Positions 1 through 7,496 of a stretch of DNA of 64,000 nucleotides are shown here, in pieces. Positions within the stretch are counted from its first letter, which is position 1. Every line of letters starts with the position of its first letter. The position numbers were made by a program, and so were the translations under genes. Location of the stretch: contig KQ959448.1 of the NCBI GenBank assembly GCA_001552765.1, positions 17,487 to 81,486 on the forward strand. Direction: 5' to 3'. This DNA comes from Bacteroidales bacterium KA00344 (GTDB lineage: Bacteria; Bacteroidota; Bacteroidia; Bacteroidales; Bacteroidaceae). The notes beneath the pieces are model-generated. The model was not told the DNA's origin and searched no databases. It saw only the letters and a list, made by a program, of their open reading frames with translations.

Positions 1-137
1 TAGGTTATAAAATCATTGTTATGCACAACCTCATGGCAAAGTTCCAAAAAATACTTGAAAACAGCAAGCAATATGCTGGAAATCAAGTCAACGGGAAGAG
101 AAAAGTTCTCGGTTTGGAGGACTCCCCACTGTTTTAG
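1..137 (+). CDS. C-terminal end of an unknown protein (partial)
   Basis: One frame stays open from the window edge to a TAG at 135-137, giving about 44 residues rich in Lys, Asn and Gln and ending in LEDSPLF. There is an in-frame ATG at 33, but the frame is already open upstream, so this reads as the tail of a gene that starts before the window. I do not recognise the family. It converges on the next gene, which ends at 165 on the other strand. A stretch of this length could be open by chance, so the call is tentative. Confidence 0.4.
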   Translation, partial: GYKIIVMHNLMAKFQKILENSKQYAGNQVNGKRKVLGLEDSPLF

Positions 138-164
138 ATTATTACCCCTAATTGTAGCATTACA

Positions 165-563
165 TTATTCTATATAAACAATCCTAAAAGACAATGTATC
201 CAATTTAAAAATATTTAGAGAATTAACATAAGTCATTGGAAAAGCAATAAATGTTGAAGTGACAATAAATGGTCGGGGAGTATCATAAGAGAATGAGTAG
301 GAAACCTGATTTATGGAATCTGTTAGGACCTGTTTGTGTTGCCAAGGCCCTATAGTTGTACTTCTATAATGAAATTTATTTGTAAAATCTATTAAATCAG
401 GGTAGCATCCATATTTATCTACAGGTAGTTTCCTCAATGTATCTTGCACAAAGTTCGGTAGTTCTCGAAGAGATAACACTGCCATCTTTCTGTTATTAAC
501 ATTGTTACAACCAGTATACAGGAAAATAACGATTATTGTTGCAGAAAAAATATTCCTATTCAT
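165..563 (-). CDS. Putative small lipoprotein, unknown function
   Basis: A 132-residue protein with an N-terminal hydrophobic segment ending in a lipobox-like LYTGC at about residues 16-20, so it is probably cleaved by signal peptidase II and lipid-anchored at Cys20. The remainder is mixed polar and beta-prone sequence containing a CYPDL segment. I see no known domain. The start is an ATG at 563. The gene stands alone: the gap to the next minus-strand gene (ending at 681) is 117 nt, and I see no clear promoter. The family is unknown; lipoprotein status is inferred only from the signal sequence. Confidence 0.65.
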   Translation of the reverse strand: MNRNIFSATIIVIFLYTGCNNVNNRKMAVLSLRELPNFVQDTLRKLPVDKYGCYPDLIDFTNKFHYRSTTIGPWQHKQVLTDSINQVSYSFSYDTPRPFIVTSTFIAFPMTYVNSLNIFKLDTLSFRIVYIE

Positions 564-680
564 TTTACTGACTTTTATTTCAAAATGGTTATTAAAATGT
601 GTGATCTTGATTGAATTTACGAATGGCTTATCGATTAATTTTTCGTTTTCTTTTTTCCTGCCAAAACATCTATTGCCTAT

Positions 681-1235
681 TCATACATTTTTATTCAAGT
701 GTTCGTTTAATATGTCACATATCTTTTTCCCGTTCATAGTCAGATTATCAGCAAGAAGGCTTTCAATTGCTCCGGTCACATCGAAATTGAATGTCATCAT
801 ACGCTGCTTAAAAGCCGACGATTTCTCTATCTTATGTATCAATGACGTTACCTTATAATCAACGGCAATCAGTTTGGTAGATTGGATTTTTATTAATCGG
901 AAACGCTTTACATCCGTAAAATAGATGGTATGATAGGTTCCCTTGACCTGTATGTATAATTCCAGTCTATCTTCATGGATTATTATAAGCGGAATTTGAC
1001 GAATTCGGTTATAGACGGTTGATAGAATGAGAAACAATCCGCCACCGCCGAAGAATATAATTCCCAATCCGCCGCCAAATACTTTTGTTGGCCAGCTTGT
1101 ACTGGCATCCGTGAGAATAAAATATCCGCCTGAGGCACAAACAAAGCATAGGATAGCCCAAAGCATGTTTTTTCGCAGGCTTTGATATATTCGTATTTCT
1201 GTCATTTTCTTTTTATTGGACGGTTTCGTCGGCAT
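681..1235 (-). CDS. Two-helix membrane protein, STM3941-like
   Basis: A 184-residue protein with two hydrophobic segments near the N-terminus (about residues 25-47 and 52-75, the second Gly-rich), followed by a soluble beta-rich domain containing EDRLELYI and DVKRFRL. This layout resembles the STM3941 family of small membrane proteins of unknown function. The resemblance comes from memory of the family pattern and was not searched. The reported start is the ATG at 1235. A second ATG at 1205 (MTEIRIYQ) follows an A-rich stretch, as is common for Bacteroidetes starts, and may be the true one. A -7-type box lies upstream at 1342-1349. Confidence 0.7.
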   Translation of the reverse strand: MPTKPSNKKKMTEIRIYQSLRKNMLWAILCFVCASGGYFILTDASTSWPTKVFGGGLGIIFFGGGGLFLILSTVYNRIRQIPLIIIHEDRLELYIQVKGTYHTIYFTDVKRFRLIKIQSTKLIAVDYKVTSLIHKIEKSSAFKQRMMTFNFDVTGAIESLLADNLTMNGKKICDILNEHLNKNV

Positions 1236-1341
1236 GCTGTTATTTATGTAACCGGACTTGTTCCAAGACGACTGTAACGCATCGTCAGTTTATCGATAGA
1301 TTTATCTGTCATTTGGTATTCAGCGAATTGGATATCAATCA

Positions 1342-1349
1342 CAAAGTTA
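1342..1349 (-). promoter_or_regulatory. -7 promoter box upstream of the STM3941-like gene
   Basis: On the minus strand this reads TAACTTTG, which fits the Bacteroidetes -7 consensus TAnnTTTG. No good -33 TTTG lies at the expected spacing. Transcription would start near 1335, leaving about 100 nt of leader. Confidence 0.35.
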
Positions 1350-1549
1350 CAGCTTTCTCGCAAGAAAACCTTTCGTATTCATCAAAAATTATGCTCAATC
1401 TTTTTATGAACAGCGAATAACTCGATTACGGTTTATGTCCTTATCTATTGTCTGTTGCTGTATTGGTTCCCGGCAATAATCGGCTTAGTTTTTTCAGTCG
1501 CTTTTTCCCCACTTGAATGCCATTTCAGGATAAGAAAGCGCTTGAAAAA

Positions 1550-1580
1550 TTGGCTGTTTCACTTATGTTTTGTACTTTTG
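1550..1580 (+). promoter_or_regulatory. Promoter upstream of the YolD-like gene
   Basis: TTGG at 1550-1553, 19 nt, then TACTTTTG at 1573-1580. The second box matches TAnnTTTG and the first is a one-base variant of TTTG. Transcription would begin near 1586. Confidence 0.5.
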
Positions 1581-1583
1581 TGT

Positions 1584-1709
1584 ATGAAAATCAAAAGGTT
1601 ATACGGGAGAAAAACAAGGATTACCAAAGACAAAGAAAGCGAGAGTATGACTGTTATATATTTCCTAAGCTGTACTTTCCTTACCTCACGTATTATTTAT
1701 GGTGTATGA
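1584..1709 (+). CDS. Candidate 41-residue ORF overlapping the YolD-like start
   Basis: An ATG at 1584 opens 41 codons: a basic N-terminus (KIKRLYGRKTR), then a short hydrophobic segment (VIYFLSCTFL). It ends at TGA 1707-1709, which overlaps the ATG of the YolD-like gene at 1706 as ATGA. That arrangement would allow translational coupling. The ATG lies almost at the predicted transcription start, so if translated the message would be nearly leaderless. No family is recognised, and it may simply be untranslated leader. Confidence 0.2.
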   Translation: MKIKRLYGRKTRITKDKESESMTVIYFLSCTFLTSRIIYGV

Positions 1710-2119
1710 TGGATCTCAACTACGACGACATTATCAATCTTCCCCATCACGTTTCCAAGCGTCATCCGCAGATGCCTATGTATAAGCGTGCGGCCCAGTT
1801 TGCACCGTTTGCCGCGCTCACGGGACACGCGGCAGCTATCCGTGAGGCCGCAAGGACAACGCAGGAGTTTAGGGAGCCGGCTGCCGACCGACTGGAAATT
1901 CTCAACCGCAGGATGGCGGAGCTTCGGTCAAGGCTTGCAGAGCAGCCACAGATCGTCGTGACCTATTTTCAGCCTGACAGTCGTAAGGCAGGCGGTCGGT
2001 ATGTCAAGGTGACGGGACGGTTGCTGAAAATTCTTGAATACGAACGGTTGTTGGAGGTGGGCACATCGGAGGACAAACTGCGCATCCCTTTTCGATATGT
2101 GGTGGATTTGGAAGAGTAG
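1706..2119 (+). CDS. YolD-like family protein
   Basis: A 137-residue protein starting at the ATG at 1706, or at 1709 one codon later. Residues about 5-45 carry the pattern expected of YolD-like proteins: LPHHVSKRHPQM, then a conserved MYKRAAQFAPFAALTGH segment. A charged helix (about 50-85) and a beta-rich C-terminus follow. In Bacteroidetes, YolD-like genes usually sit beside a Y-family DNA polymerase gene (UmuC/ImpB type) and are linked to the DNA-damage response. No such polymerase is nearby, so this copy is an orphan. The open frame runs back to 1517, but that part has no YolD similarity and contains the promoter. Family assignment is fairly sure; the precise role is unknown. Confidence 0.8.
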   Translation: MMDLNYDDIINLPHHVSKRHPQMPMYKRAAQFAPFAALTGHAAAIREAARTTQEFREPAADRLEILNRRMAELRSRLAEQPQIVVTYFQPDSRKAGGRYVKVTGRLLKILEYERLLEVGTSEDKLRIPFRYVVDLEE

Positions 2120-2684
2120 CCATGCGAGACATCTGATTTGGCAACGGCGGGAACTGTTGCAGGGTGATGGTATGCGGGCAGGAAGAACATCATGATGTGT
2201 CAAGAAAACTTCACTATAAAACGGTGTGCATTTTTGTTTGTTCCAGCACATCAATTCCGGTTTTTTGTAAACAATTCTTTATTGGGAGGATGAGAAAATC
2301 AATGGGGAGTTGCGGTTGGGCTTCAACGGTGCTGTGATAAAGCCCTAATGACCGTGCGACTAAGCCCTCACCGCGCAGCGATGAAGGCTCAACCGCACGG
2401 CCGTTACATAGTCAATCGCATGGGTTTGGGTAGCGGAGAAATGTGAAAAAAGACGCGTTTGTTTGTATTTCGTTGATAGTCAGGGGATTGATAAAACGCG
2501 CCAAATTTCGCGTATATTGCGCATTCCTATTTTCGTTTTCAAATACGCGAAATTTAAGCACCCTTTTGTCAAACTGTTTCAAAACTTTATGGGCGTTGCC
2601 CACAGGCGTCCGACAGTGGGGAGGGCGCACTGCGACCGAGCGCATAGGATGTGCTCACGAACACGGAATATACAGTCGCGATGG
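2120..2684. other. Gene-free region with palindromic repeat element (copy A)
   Basis: I find no convincing gene in these 565 bases. From about 2338 to 2410 there are several AAGCCCTAA/AAGGCTC-like blocks, like those in four other gaps of this window. At 2503-2515 and 2543-2555 there is a perfect 13-bp inverted repeat (AAATTTCGCGTAT and its complement) around a 27-nt loop. At 2198-2216 a 19-nt segment (TGTCAAGAAAACTTCACTA) recurs with one change on the minus strand at 12862-12880. Confidence 0.5.
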
Positions 2685-3200
2685 TCAGGGAATGGCTTTG
2701 CTCGACAGGAGTTTGAGGTATTCGCTTTCAAAGTTTGGGGTAAACACGCCCTTCCCCATGTTGCGCAGGAGTTCGGCTTGGGACCAAAAACGTCCGCCGT
2801 CCAACTCGTGGCTGTTGGGCGTCACGGGCCCGTTGTAGACGGTGGAGAAAACCCACACCAGTTCGCGCTCGCGCTTGCTGTCGAACACATAATGCATGAG
2901 GAATTGCGGCGTGTAGTCGGTCACGCCGAGTTCTTCGTTCACCTCGCGTCGCAGGGCCTGTTCAACGGTTTCGCCGTAGTCCATGTGTCCTCCGCAGGCC
3001 GTGTCCCATTTGCCCGGCTGAATGTCTTTCCATTGGGGTCGGCGCTGCAGGTAGAGTTCCCCTTTGCTGTTGAACAGATGGAGATGCACGACGGGATGCA
3101 GCACGCGGCTGCCGTCGTGGGCTTTGCCGCGTGTGGTTTGTCCTAACACGTTGCCGTCTGCATCGACTATCGGAAAGAGCTCTTCGGAATCGTCGGTCAT
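2685..3200 (-). CDS. NUDIX hydrolase (Idi-like)
   Basis: A 171-residue protein with a complete NUDIX box (G-x5-E-x7-RE-V-x-EE-x-G-V) from GHMDYGE through REVNEELGV, which binds metal and positions a diphosphate substrate. The N-terminal part (FPIVDADGNVLG, RVLHPVVHLHLF, LYLQRRP) and the C-terminal WVF/FWS blocks resemble the isopentenyl-diphosphate isomerase-like NUDIX group. The ATG at 3200 overlaps the ispE stop as ATGA, so I prefer it to the in-frame start at 3227 inside ispE. The tight coupling to ispE suggests a role near isoprenoid diphosphates, but this is inference: many Idi-like NUDIX proteins hydrolyse other nucleoside diphosphates. Confidence 0.88.
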   Translation of the reverse strand: MTDDSEELFPIVDADGNVLGQTTRGKAHDGSRVLHPVVHLHLFNSKGELYLQRRPQWKDIQPGKWDTACGGHMDYGETVEQALRREVNEELGVTDYTPQFLMHYVFDSKRERELVWVFSTVYNGPVTPNSHELDGGRFWSQAELLRNMGKGVFTPNFESEYLKLLSSKAIP

Positions 3201-4039
3201 TGGAGCTTTCCGCAAAAAGTGTAACAATCGCTGAACGCTTCTGCCAACTGTTGAGGCGCGCTTCTGAAAATGCCGAAGACGGCGCTGCCGCTTCCACTCA
3301 TCTGTGCATATACGGCACCGAGCCCATAGAGGCGTTGCTTGATGTCGGCCAGCTGCGGATGGGCTTCGAAAACAGGAAGCTCAAAGTCGTTTTTCAGTTC
3401 GTTTTTCCATGTTTCTATGGGCTGCCTCACGATGTCGCGACAGTTTTTTTCAGGCTTGCGGCACGCGATGCGGGCATAGGCTTCGCGGGTGGAGACGGCG
3501 ATGTCGGGCTTCACCACGCCTATATGATAACCGCAAAGATTTCCCTGTGGGCCATCAGCCGGCTCTAAAATTTCGCCCCGTCCCGTTGCATACGCCGGCT
3601 CAGCGGTGATGAAGAACGGACAGTCGGAGCCGAGACGGGCAGCATATCGCTCCATCTCGGCAATGCCGATGTTGAGACGGAAACGCTCATCGAGCAGACG
3701 AATCATGAAGGCACCGTCGGCCGATCCGCCTCCCAATCCCGCCTGTGAGGGAATCCGTTTCACCAGATGGGTGTGGATGCGGGGTAGGGCAAAATCGCGG
3801 GCCAGCAGATGATAGGCCTTGACCACGAGATTGTCTTGCTCGTCACAGTCTACGGCATTACCCGTTACTTTGAGGTCGCATGGCGTTTCGGAAGGAAAGT
3901 CAGCGTCCATGAGTTTGATTTCAAGCGTATCGGTCAGCGGTATGGGATAGAACACGGTTTCGAGATTGTGATACCCGTCTTCGCGCTTGGAAATGATGTT
4001 GAGACCCAAGTTTATTTTAGCACAGGGAAATATGAGCAT
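3197..4039 (-). CDS. ispE: 4-diphosphocytidyl-2-C-methyl-D-erythritol kinase
   Basis: A GHMP-family kinase of 280 residues that phosphorylates CDP-methylerythritol at the 2-hydroxyl with ATP, a step in the MEP route to isoprenoids. Visible motifs are the N-terminal KINLGLNIISKREDGYHNLET, the GHMP ATP loop IPSQAGLGGGSADGA (about residues 90-104), a LGSDCPFF segment and the C-terminal MSGSGSAVFG glycine loop. Length is normal for the family. Transcription runs directly into the overlapping NUDIX gene. A -7-type box lies 23 nt upstream of the ATG. Confidence 0.97.
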   Translation of the reverse strand: MLIFPCAKINLGLNIISKREDGYHNLETVFYPIPLTDTLEIKLMDADFPSETPCDLKVTGNAVDCDEQDNLVVKAYHLLARDFALPRIHTHLVKRIPSQAGLGGGSADGAFMIRLLDERFRLNIGIAEMERYAARLGSDCPFFITAEPAYATGRGEILEPADGPQGNLCGYHIGVVKPDIAVSTREAYARIACRKPEKNCRDIVRQPIETWKNELKNDFELPVFEAHPQLADIKQRLYGLGAVYAQMSGSGSAVFGIFRSAPQQLAEAFSDCYTFCGKLQ

Positions 4040-4061
4040 AGCATAGATGTATTAGTTATTG

Positions 4062-4069
4062 CAAATGTA
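4062..4069 (-). promoter_or_regulatory. -7 promoter box for ispE
   Basis: On the minus strand this reads TACATTTG, a match to TAnnTTTG. It lies about 22 nt from the ispE ATG. No clear -33 element is visible. Confidence 0.4.
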
Positions 4070-4142
4070 ATGAAAAATTAGGTACTTTGGCGCGATAATC
4101 AGTTTTTTTTGATGATTAAAGCCTACATTGAAGTATTTTTAG

Positions 4143-4150
4143 TAAATTTG
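4143..4150 (+). promoter_or_regulatory. -7 promoter box for dnaB
   Basis: TAAATTTG matches TAnnTTTG, 20 nt before the dnaB ATG. A -33 TTTG at the right distance is not evident. Confidence 0.4.
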
Positions 4151-4170
4151 CGGTTACAACCATAACGATT

Positions 4171-5682
4171 ATGTCGGAAACAAAAAAAACAACCTACAAG
4201 GGCAGAGCGCGTAGCAAGACCTCTGCTCCTATAGACCCAACATACGCCCACATGCAGCCCCAGGCGGTGGATGTGGAAAAAGTGGTGCTGGGTGCCTTGA
4301 TGATAGACAGGGACGCTTTCTCGGTGATTGGTGAGATTGTCCGTCCCGAAACGTTCTATGAGCCGAGTCATCAGAAGATATATACTGCCATTCAGACGCT
4401 GAACATCAACGAGAGTCCGGTGGACATCATGACGGTGACCAACGAACTGCAGAAGGAGGGAACGCTCGACGATGTGGGCGGTGCCCCTTATGTGGTAGAC
4501 CTTGCTTCGCAGGTGGCTTCGTCGGCACACATTGAATATCATGCTAAGATATTGCAGCAAAAGTATCTTGCCCGCCAGCTCATCTCGTTTGCCAGCGTTA
4601 TTGAGACTAAGGCCTTTGATGCCACGGTGGACGTTGATGAACTGATGCAGGAAGCCGAAGGCAACCTTTTCGAACTGTCGCAGAAGAATATGCGGCAGGA
4701 GTACACGCAGATCGACCCGGTGATTCGGCAGGCTGTGGACATTCTCCAGAAAGCGTCGGCTAATTCTGATGGGCTCACGGGCATTCCTTCCGGCTTCACC
4801 AAGTTGGACGACATTACCTCCGGATGGCAGAAGAGTGATTTGATAATCATTGCCGGACGCCCTGCGATGGGTAAGACTTCGTTTGCCCTTTCCATCGCCA
4901 AGAACATTGCAGTGGACTATCATGAGCCCATCGCGTTTTTCTCGTTGGAGATGAACAACGTGCAGCTGGTCAATCGGTTGATTTCGAATGTGTGCGAGAT
5001 AGAGGGCAAGAAGATTATGAACGGACAACTCGCACGCGATGAATGGGAACGGCTGGACAAGAACTTAGCTAAACTGACCGGAGCACCTATTTATATAGAC
5101 GACACACCGGGAATGTCTATCTTCGAGCTTCGCACCAAGGCCCGGCGCCTCGTCAGGGAAAAGGGTGTGAAGGCAATCATGATTGACTACCTGCAGCTGA
5201 TGAACGCCAACGGTATGCGTTTTGGCAACCGTCAGGAGGAGGTTTCGACCATATCGCGCTCGCTGAAGGGGTTGGCGAAAGAGTTGGATATCCCTATTCT
5301 GGCCCTGTCACAGCTGAATCGTACGGTGGAAAACCGTGAGGGACTGGAGGGAAAGCGCCCGCAACTGAGCGACCTCCGCGAGTCGGGAGCCATCGAACAG
5401 GATGCCGACATGGTGATGTTTGTTCACCGTCCGGAATACTATCATTTGTTGGAGGATGAGAAGGGCAACGACCTCAGAGGCAAGGCACAGATTATCATTG
5501 CCAAGCATCGTAAGGGTGCGACGGGTGATGTGTTGCTGTCTTTCCAAGGACAATACACGCGTTTTGCCAATCCGGAGGATGCCATGCTCTCTCCGTTGCC
5601 TTCTGCCCTTGGGGGAGGAGAGATTGTCGGCTCGCGCATGAATCAGGATGATGATGATCCGTTCGGCGGTGTGCCATTCTAA
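4171..5682 (+). CDS. dnaB: Replicative DNA helicase DnaB
   Basis: A 503-residue hexameric 5'-3' helicase of the replication fork. The N-terminal primase-interacting domain spans roughly residues 30-135 (AVDVEKVVLGALMID, ETFYEPSHQKIY). The RecA-like motor follows, with Walker A GRPAMGKTS at about 229-237, FSLEMNNVQLVNRL, Walker B AIMIDYLQLM, and the LSQLNRTVE and LRESGAIEQDAD motifs. The N-terminal 20 residues are Lys/Thr/Ser-rich and the C-terminus ends in an acidic DDDDPFGG tail. Length is within the family's usual range and no intein is present. The gene is transcribed on its own; the leu leader promoter follows about 70 nt later. Confidence 0.98.
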   Translation: MSETKKTTYKGRARSKTSAPIDPTYAHMQPQAVDVEKVVLGALMIDRDAFSVIGEIVRPETFYEPSHQKIYTAIQTLNINESPVDIMTVTNELQKEGTLDDVGGAPYVVDLASQVASSAHIEYHAKILQQKYLARQLISFASVIETKAFDATVDVDELMQEAEGNLFELSQKNMRQEYTQIDPVIRQAVDILQKASANSDGLTGIPSGFTKLDDITSGWQKSDLIIIAGRPAMGKTSFALSIAKNIAVDYHEPIAFFSLEMNNVQLVNRLISNVCEIEGKKIMNGQLARDEWERLDKNLAKLTGAPIYIDDTPGMSIFELRTKARRLVREKGVKAIMIDYLQLMNANGMRFGNRQEEVSTISRSLKGLAKELDIPILALSQLNRTVENREGLEGKRPQLSDLRESGAIEQDADMVMFVHRPEYYHLLEDEKGNDLRGKAQIIIAKHRKGATGDVLLSFQGQYTRFANPEDAMLSPLPSALGGGEIVGSRMNQDDDDPFGGVPF

Positions 5683-5754
5683 AGCACATTTTAAACAAAT
5701 ATGAGTCAAATACTGTTGTTTTAAAAGAAAAGCAGATATAAAAGTAATAAATTG

Positions 5755-5786
5755 TTTGCCGGTATTGTGTAAAAGTATTATCTTTG
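5755..5786 (+). promoter_or_regulatory. Promoter of the leu operon
   Basis: TTTG at 5755-5758, exactly 20 nt, then TATCTTTG at 5779-5786: a full match to the Bacteroidetes consensus. Transcription should begin near 5792, about 20 nt before the leader peptide ATG. Confidence 0.8.
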
Positions 5787-5811
5787 CACTCAAATTGATA
5801 AACAGAACAAG

Positions 5812-5898
5812 ATGTTTGCACTAAACAGCCTTATCATTTCCATTATTATTCGACTGCATCCGGTGGTCGGGAGTGAGAAGGTATGTGCGCATAGCTAA
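5812..5898 (+). CDS. Branched-chain amino acid leader peptide of the leu operon
   Basis: A 28-codon ORF (ATG 5812, TAA 5896-5898) too short for normal gene finding. It encodes MFALNSLIISIIIRLHPVV followed by nine more residues. Twelve of its first 19 residues after Met are hydrophobic, including three Leu, five Ile and a Val pair; there is another Val near the end. It lies between a consensus promoter and a strong terminator hairpin (5918-5951), directly upstream of leuA. This is the classic layout of ribosome-mediated attenuation, in which stalling at Leu/Ile/Val codons would prevent terminator formation. Antiterminator pairing was not worked out in full. Confidence 0.75.
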   Translation: MFALNSLIISIIIRLHPVVGSEKVCAHS

Positions 5899-5917
5899 CA
5901 TAAAAATATAAAATAGA

Positions 5918-5951
5918 GCCTTTCCACTTCCGTCAGTGGGAAGGCTTTTTT
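5918..5951 (+). terminator. Attenuator (rho-independent terminator) before leuA
   Basis: An 11-bp stem, GCCTTTCCACT at 5918-5928 with AGTGGGAAGGC at 5935-5945 (one G-U pair), a 6-nt loop, then TTTTTTGTTTT. It lies 20 nt after the leader peptide stop and 26 nt before leuA, so it can only act on the operon it precedes. Confidence 0.85.
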
Positions 5952-5976
5952 GTTTTGGTAGGATAAAATATTAATT

Positions 5977-7479
5977 ATGAGTGAGAGAATCTACATTTTT
6001 GACACAACGCTCCGCGATGGCGAACAGGTGCCCGGTTGCCAGCTGAACACGGTAGAAAAAATCGAAGTTGCTAAACAGTTGGAGCTGCTTGGGGTAGACG
6101 TTATAGAGGCCGGCTTCCCCATTTCCTCGCCCGGCGATTTCAATTCAGTGGTTGAAATTTCTAAGGCTGTGACCTGGCCCAGCATCTGCGCCTTGACGCG
6201 CGCAGTCGAAAAAGATATTGACGTGGCTGCGGAATCCCTACAATACGCCAAGCACAAGCGCATACACACCGGTATCGGAACGAGCGATTGGCATATCAAA
6301 TACAAGTTTGGCTCTACACGTGAGGAGATTATCGAGCGTGCCGTCAGAGCCGTGAAATACGCCAAGAAATATGTGGAGGATGTGGAGTTCTACGCTGAGG
6401 ATGCCGGCCGTACGGACAATGAATACCTGGCTCAGGTTGTAGAGGCGGTGATTAAGGCCGGTGCTACGGTAGTCAATATACCCGACACTACGGGCTATTG
6501 CCTGCCTCATGAATACGCCGAAAAGATTAAATATCTGATGGAGCACGTGGACAACGTGGATAATGCCATCCTTTCGACCCATTGCCACAACGATCTCGGC
6601 ATGGCCACTGCCAACACGCTGAGCGGTGTGTTGGCAGGTGCCCGACAGGTGGAAGTAACCATTAACGGTATTGGCGAGCGTGCCGGCAACACTTCTTTGG
6701 AAGAGATTGCCATGACGTTGAAGTGTCACAAGCATCTCAACATAGACACTAATATCAACACCAACAAGATTTATCCGCTGTCGCGCATGGTGTCGTCGCT
6801 GATGAATATGCCCGTGCAGCCCAACAAGGCCATAGTGGGACGAAATGCGTTTGCACATTCCAGTGGTATCCATCAAGACGGTGTGTTGAAGAATGTACAG
6901 ACTTACGAAATCATCAATCCGAAAGACATCGGGCTGGACAACAACGAAATTGTATTGACGGCACGATCGGGACGCGCCGCACTGAAATACCGCTTGCAGG
7001 TAAATGGCGTGGATGTGGAGGATGAGAAGAAGCTCGATAACATTTATCAGGCATTCTTGAAGTTGGCCGACAAGAAAAAGGAAATCACCGATGACGACGT
7101 GTTGATGCTTGCCGGTGCAGACACCGCATCCAACCGTAGCGTTAAGCTCGACTATCTGCAAGTGACAACGGGAAAGGGCGTGCGCAGTGTGGCGAGCATT
7201 GGACTTGACATTGCCGGACAGAAGTTTGAAGAGTCATCGACGGGTAATGGTCCTGTAGACGCGGCCATAACTGCCCTGAAACGCATTGTGCGCAAGCAGA
7301 TGACGCTGAAAGAATTTACCATTCAGGCCATTTCGAAAGGCTCCGACGACGTGGGCAAGGTGCACATGCAGGTAGAGTATGACGGCAATATGTATTATGG
7401 TTTCGGCGCAAACACCGACATCGTGACGGCTTCGGTGGAGGCATATATCGATTGTATCAATAAATTCAGAACTAAATAA
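5977..7479 (+). CDS. leuA: 2-isopropylmalate synthase
   Basis: A 500-residue enzyme that condenses acetyl-CoA with 2-oxoisovalerate, the first committed step of leucine synthesis. The HMGL-like TIM barrel starts at once with [14 protein letters not shown]. It carries the metal-binding [14 protein letters not shown] segment and the [14 protein letters not shown] signature (about residues 225-240), then [10 protein letters not shown]. The C-terminal region of about 110 residues is the LeuA allosteric domain ([25 protein letters not shown]), the site of leucine feedback inhibition in this family. It is the first structural gene of the operon, under the leader/attenuator, and 17 nt precede leuC. 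Confidence 0.97.
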   Translation: MSERIYIFDTTLRDGEQVPGCQLNTVEKIEVAKQLELLGVDVIEAGFPISSPGDFNSVVEISKAVTWPSICALTRAVEKDIDVAAESLQYAKHKRIHTGIGTSDWHIKYKFGSTREEIIERAVRAVKYAKKYVEDVEFYAEDAGRTDNEYLAQVVEAVIKAGATVVNIPDTTGYCLPHEYAEKIKYLMEHVDNVDNAILSTHCHNDLGMATANTLSGVLAGARQVEVTINGIGERAGNTSLEEIAMTLKCHKHLNIDTNINTNKIYPLSRMVSSLMNMPVQPNKAIVGRNAFAHSSGIHQDGVLKNVQTYEIINPKDIGLDNNEIVLTARSGRAALKYRLQVNGVDVEDEKKLDNIYQAFLKLADKKKEITDDDVLMLAGADTASNRSVKLDYLQVTTGKGVRSVASIGLDIAGQKFEESSTGNGPVDAAITALKRIVRKQMTLKEFTIQAISKGSDDVGKVHMQVEYDGNMYYGFGANTDIVTASVEAYIDCINKFRTK

Positions 7480-7496
7480 GCAGGCAAAAACAAATT

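Noticed and set aside
4123-5028. A 301-codon minus-strand frame
   Set aside because: It is antisense to dnaB and starts inside a helicase with intact motifs; no family features are visible.
6238-7161. A 307-codon minus-strand frame
   Set aside because: It is antisense to leuA, which has all its motifs; the His/Val/Gln-rich composition is typical of a shadow frame.
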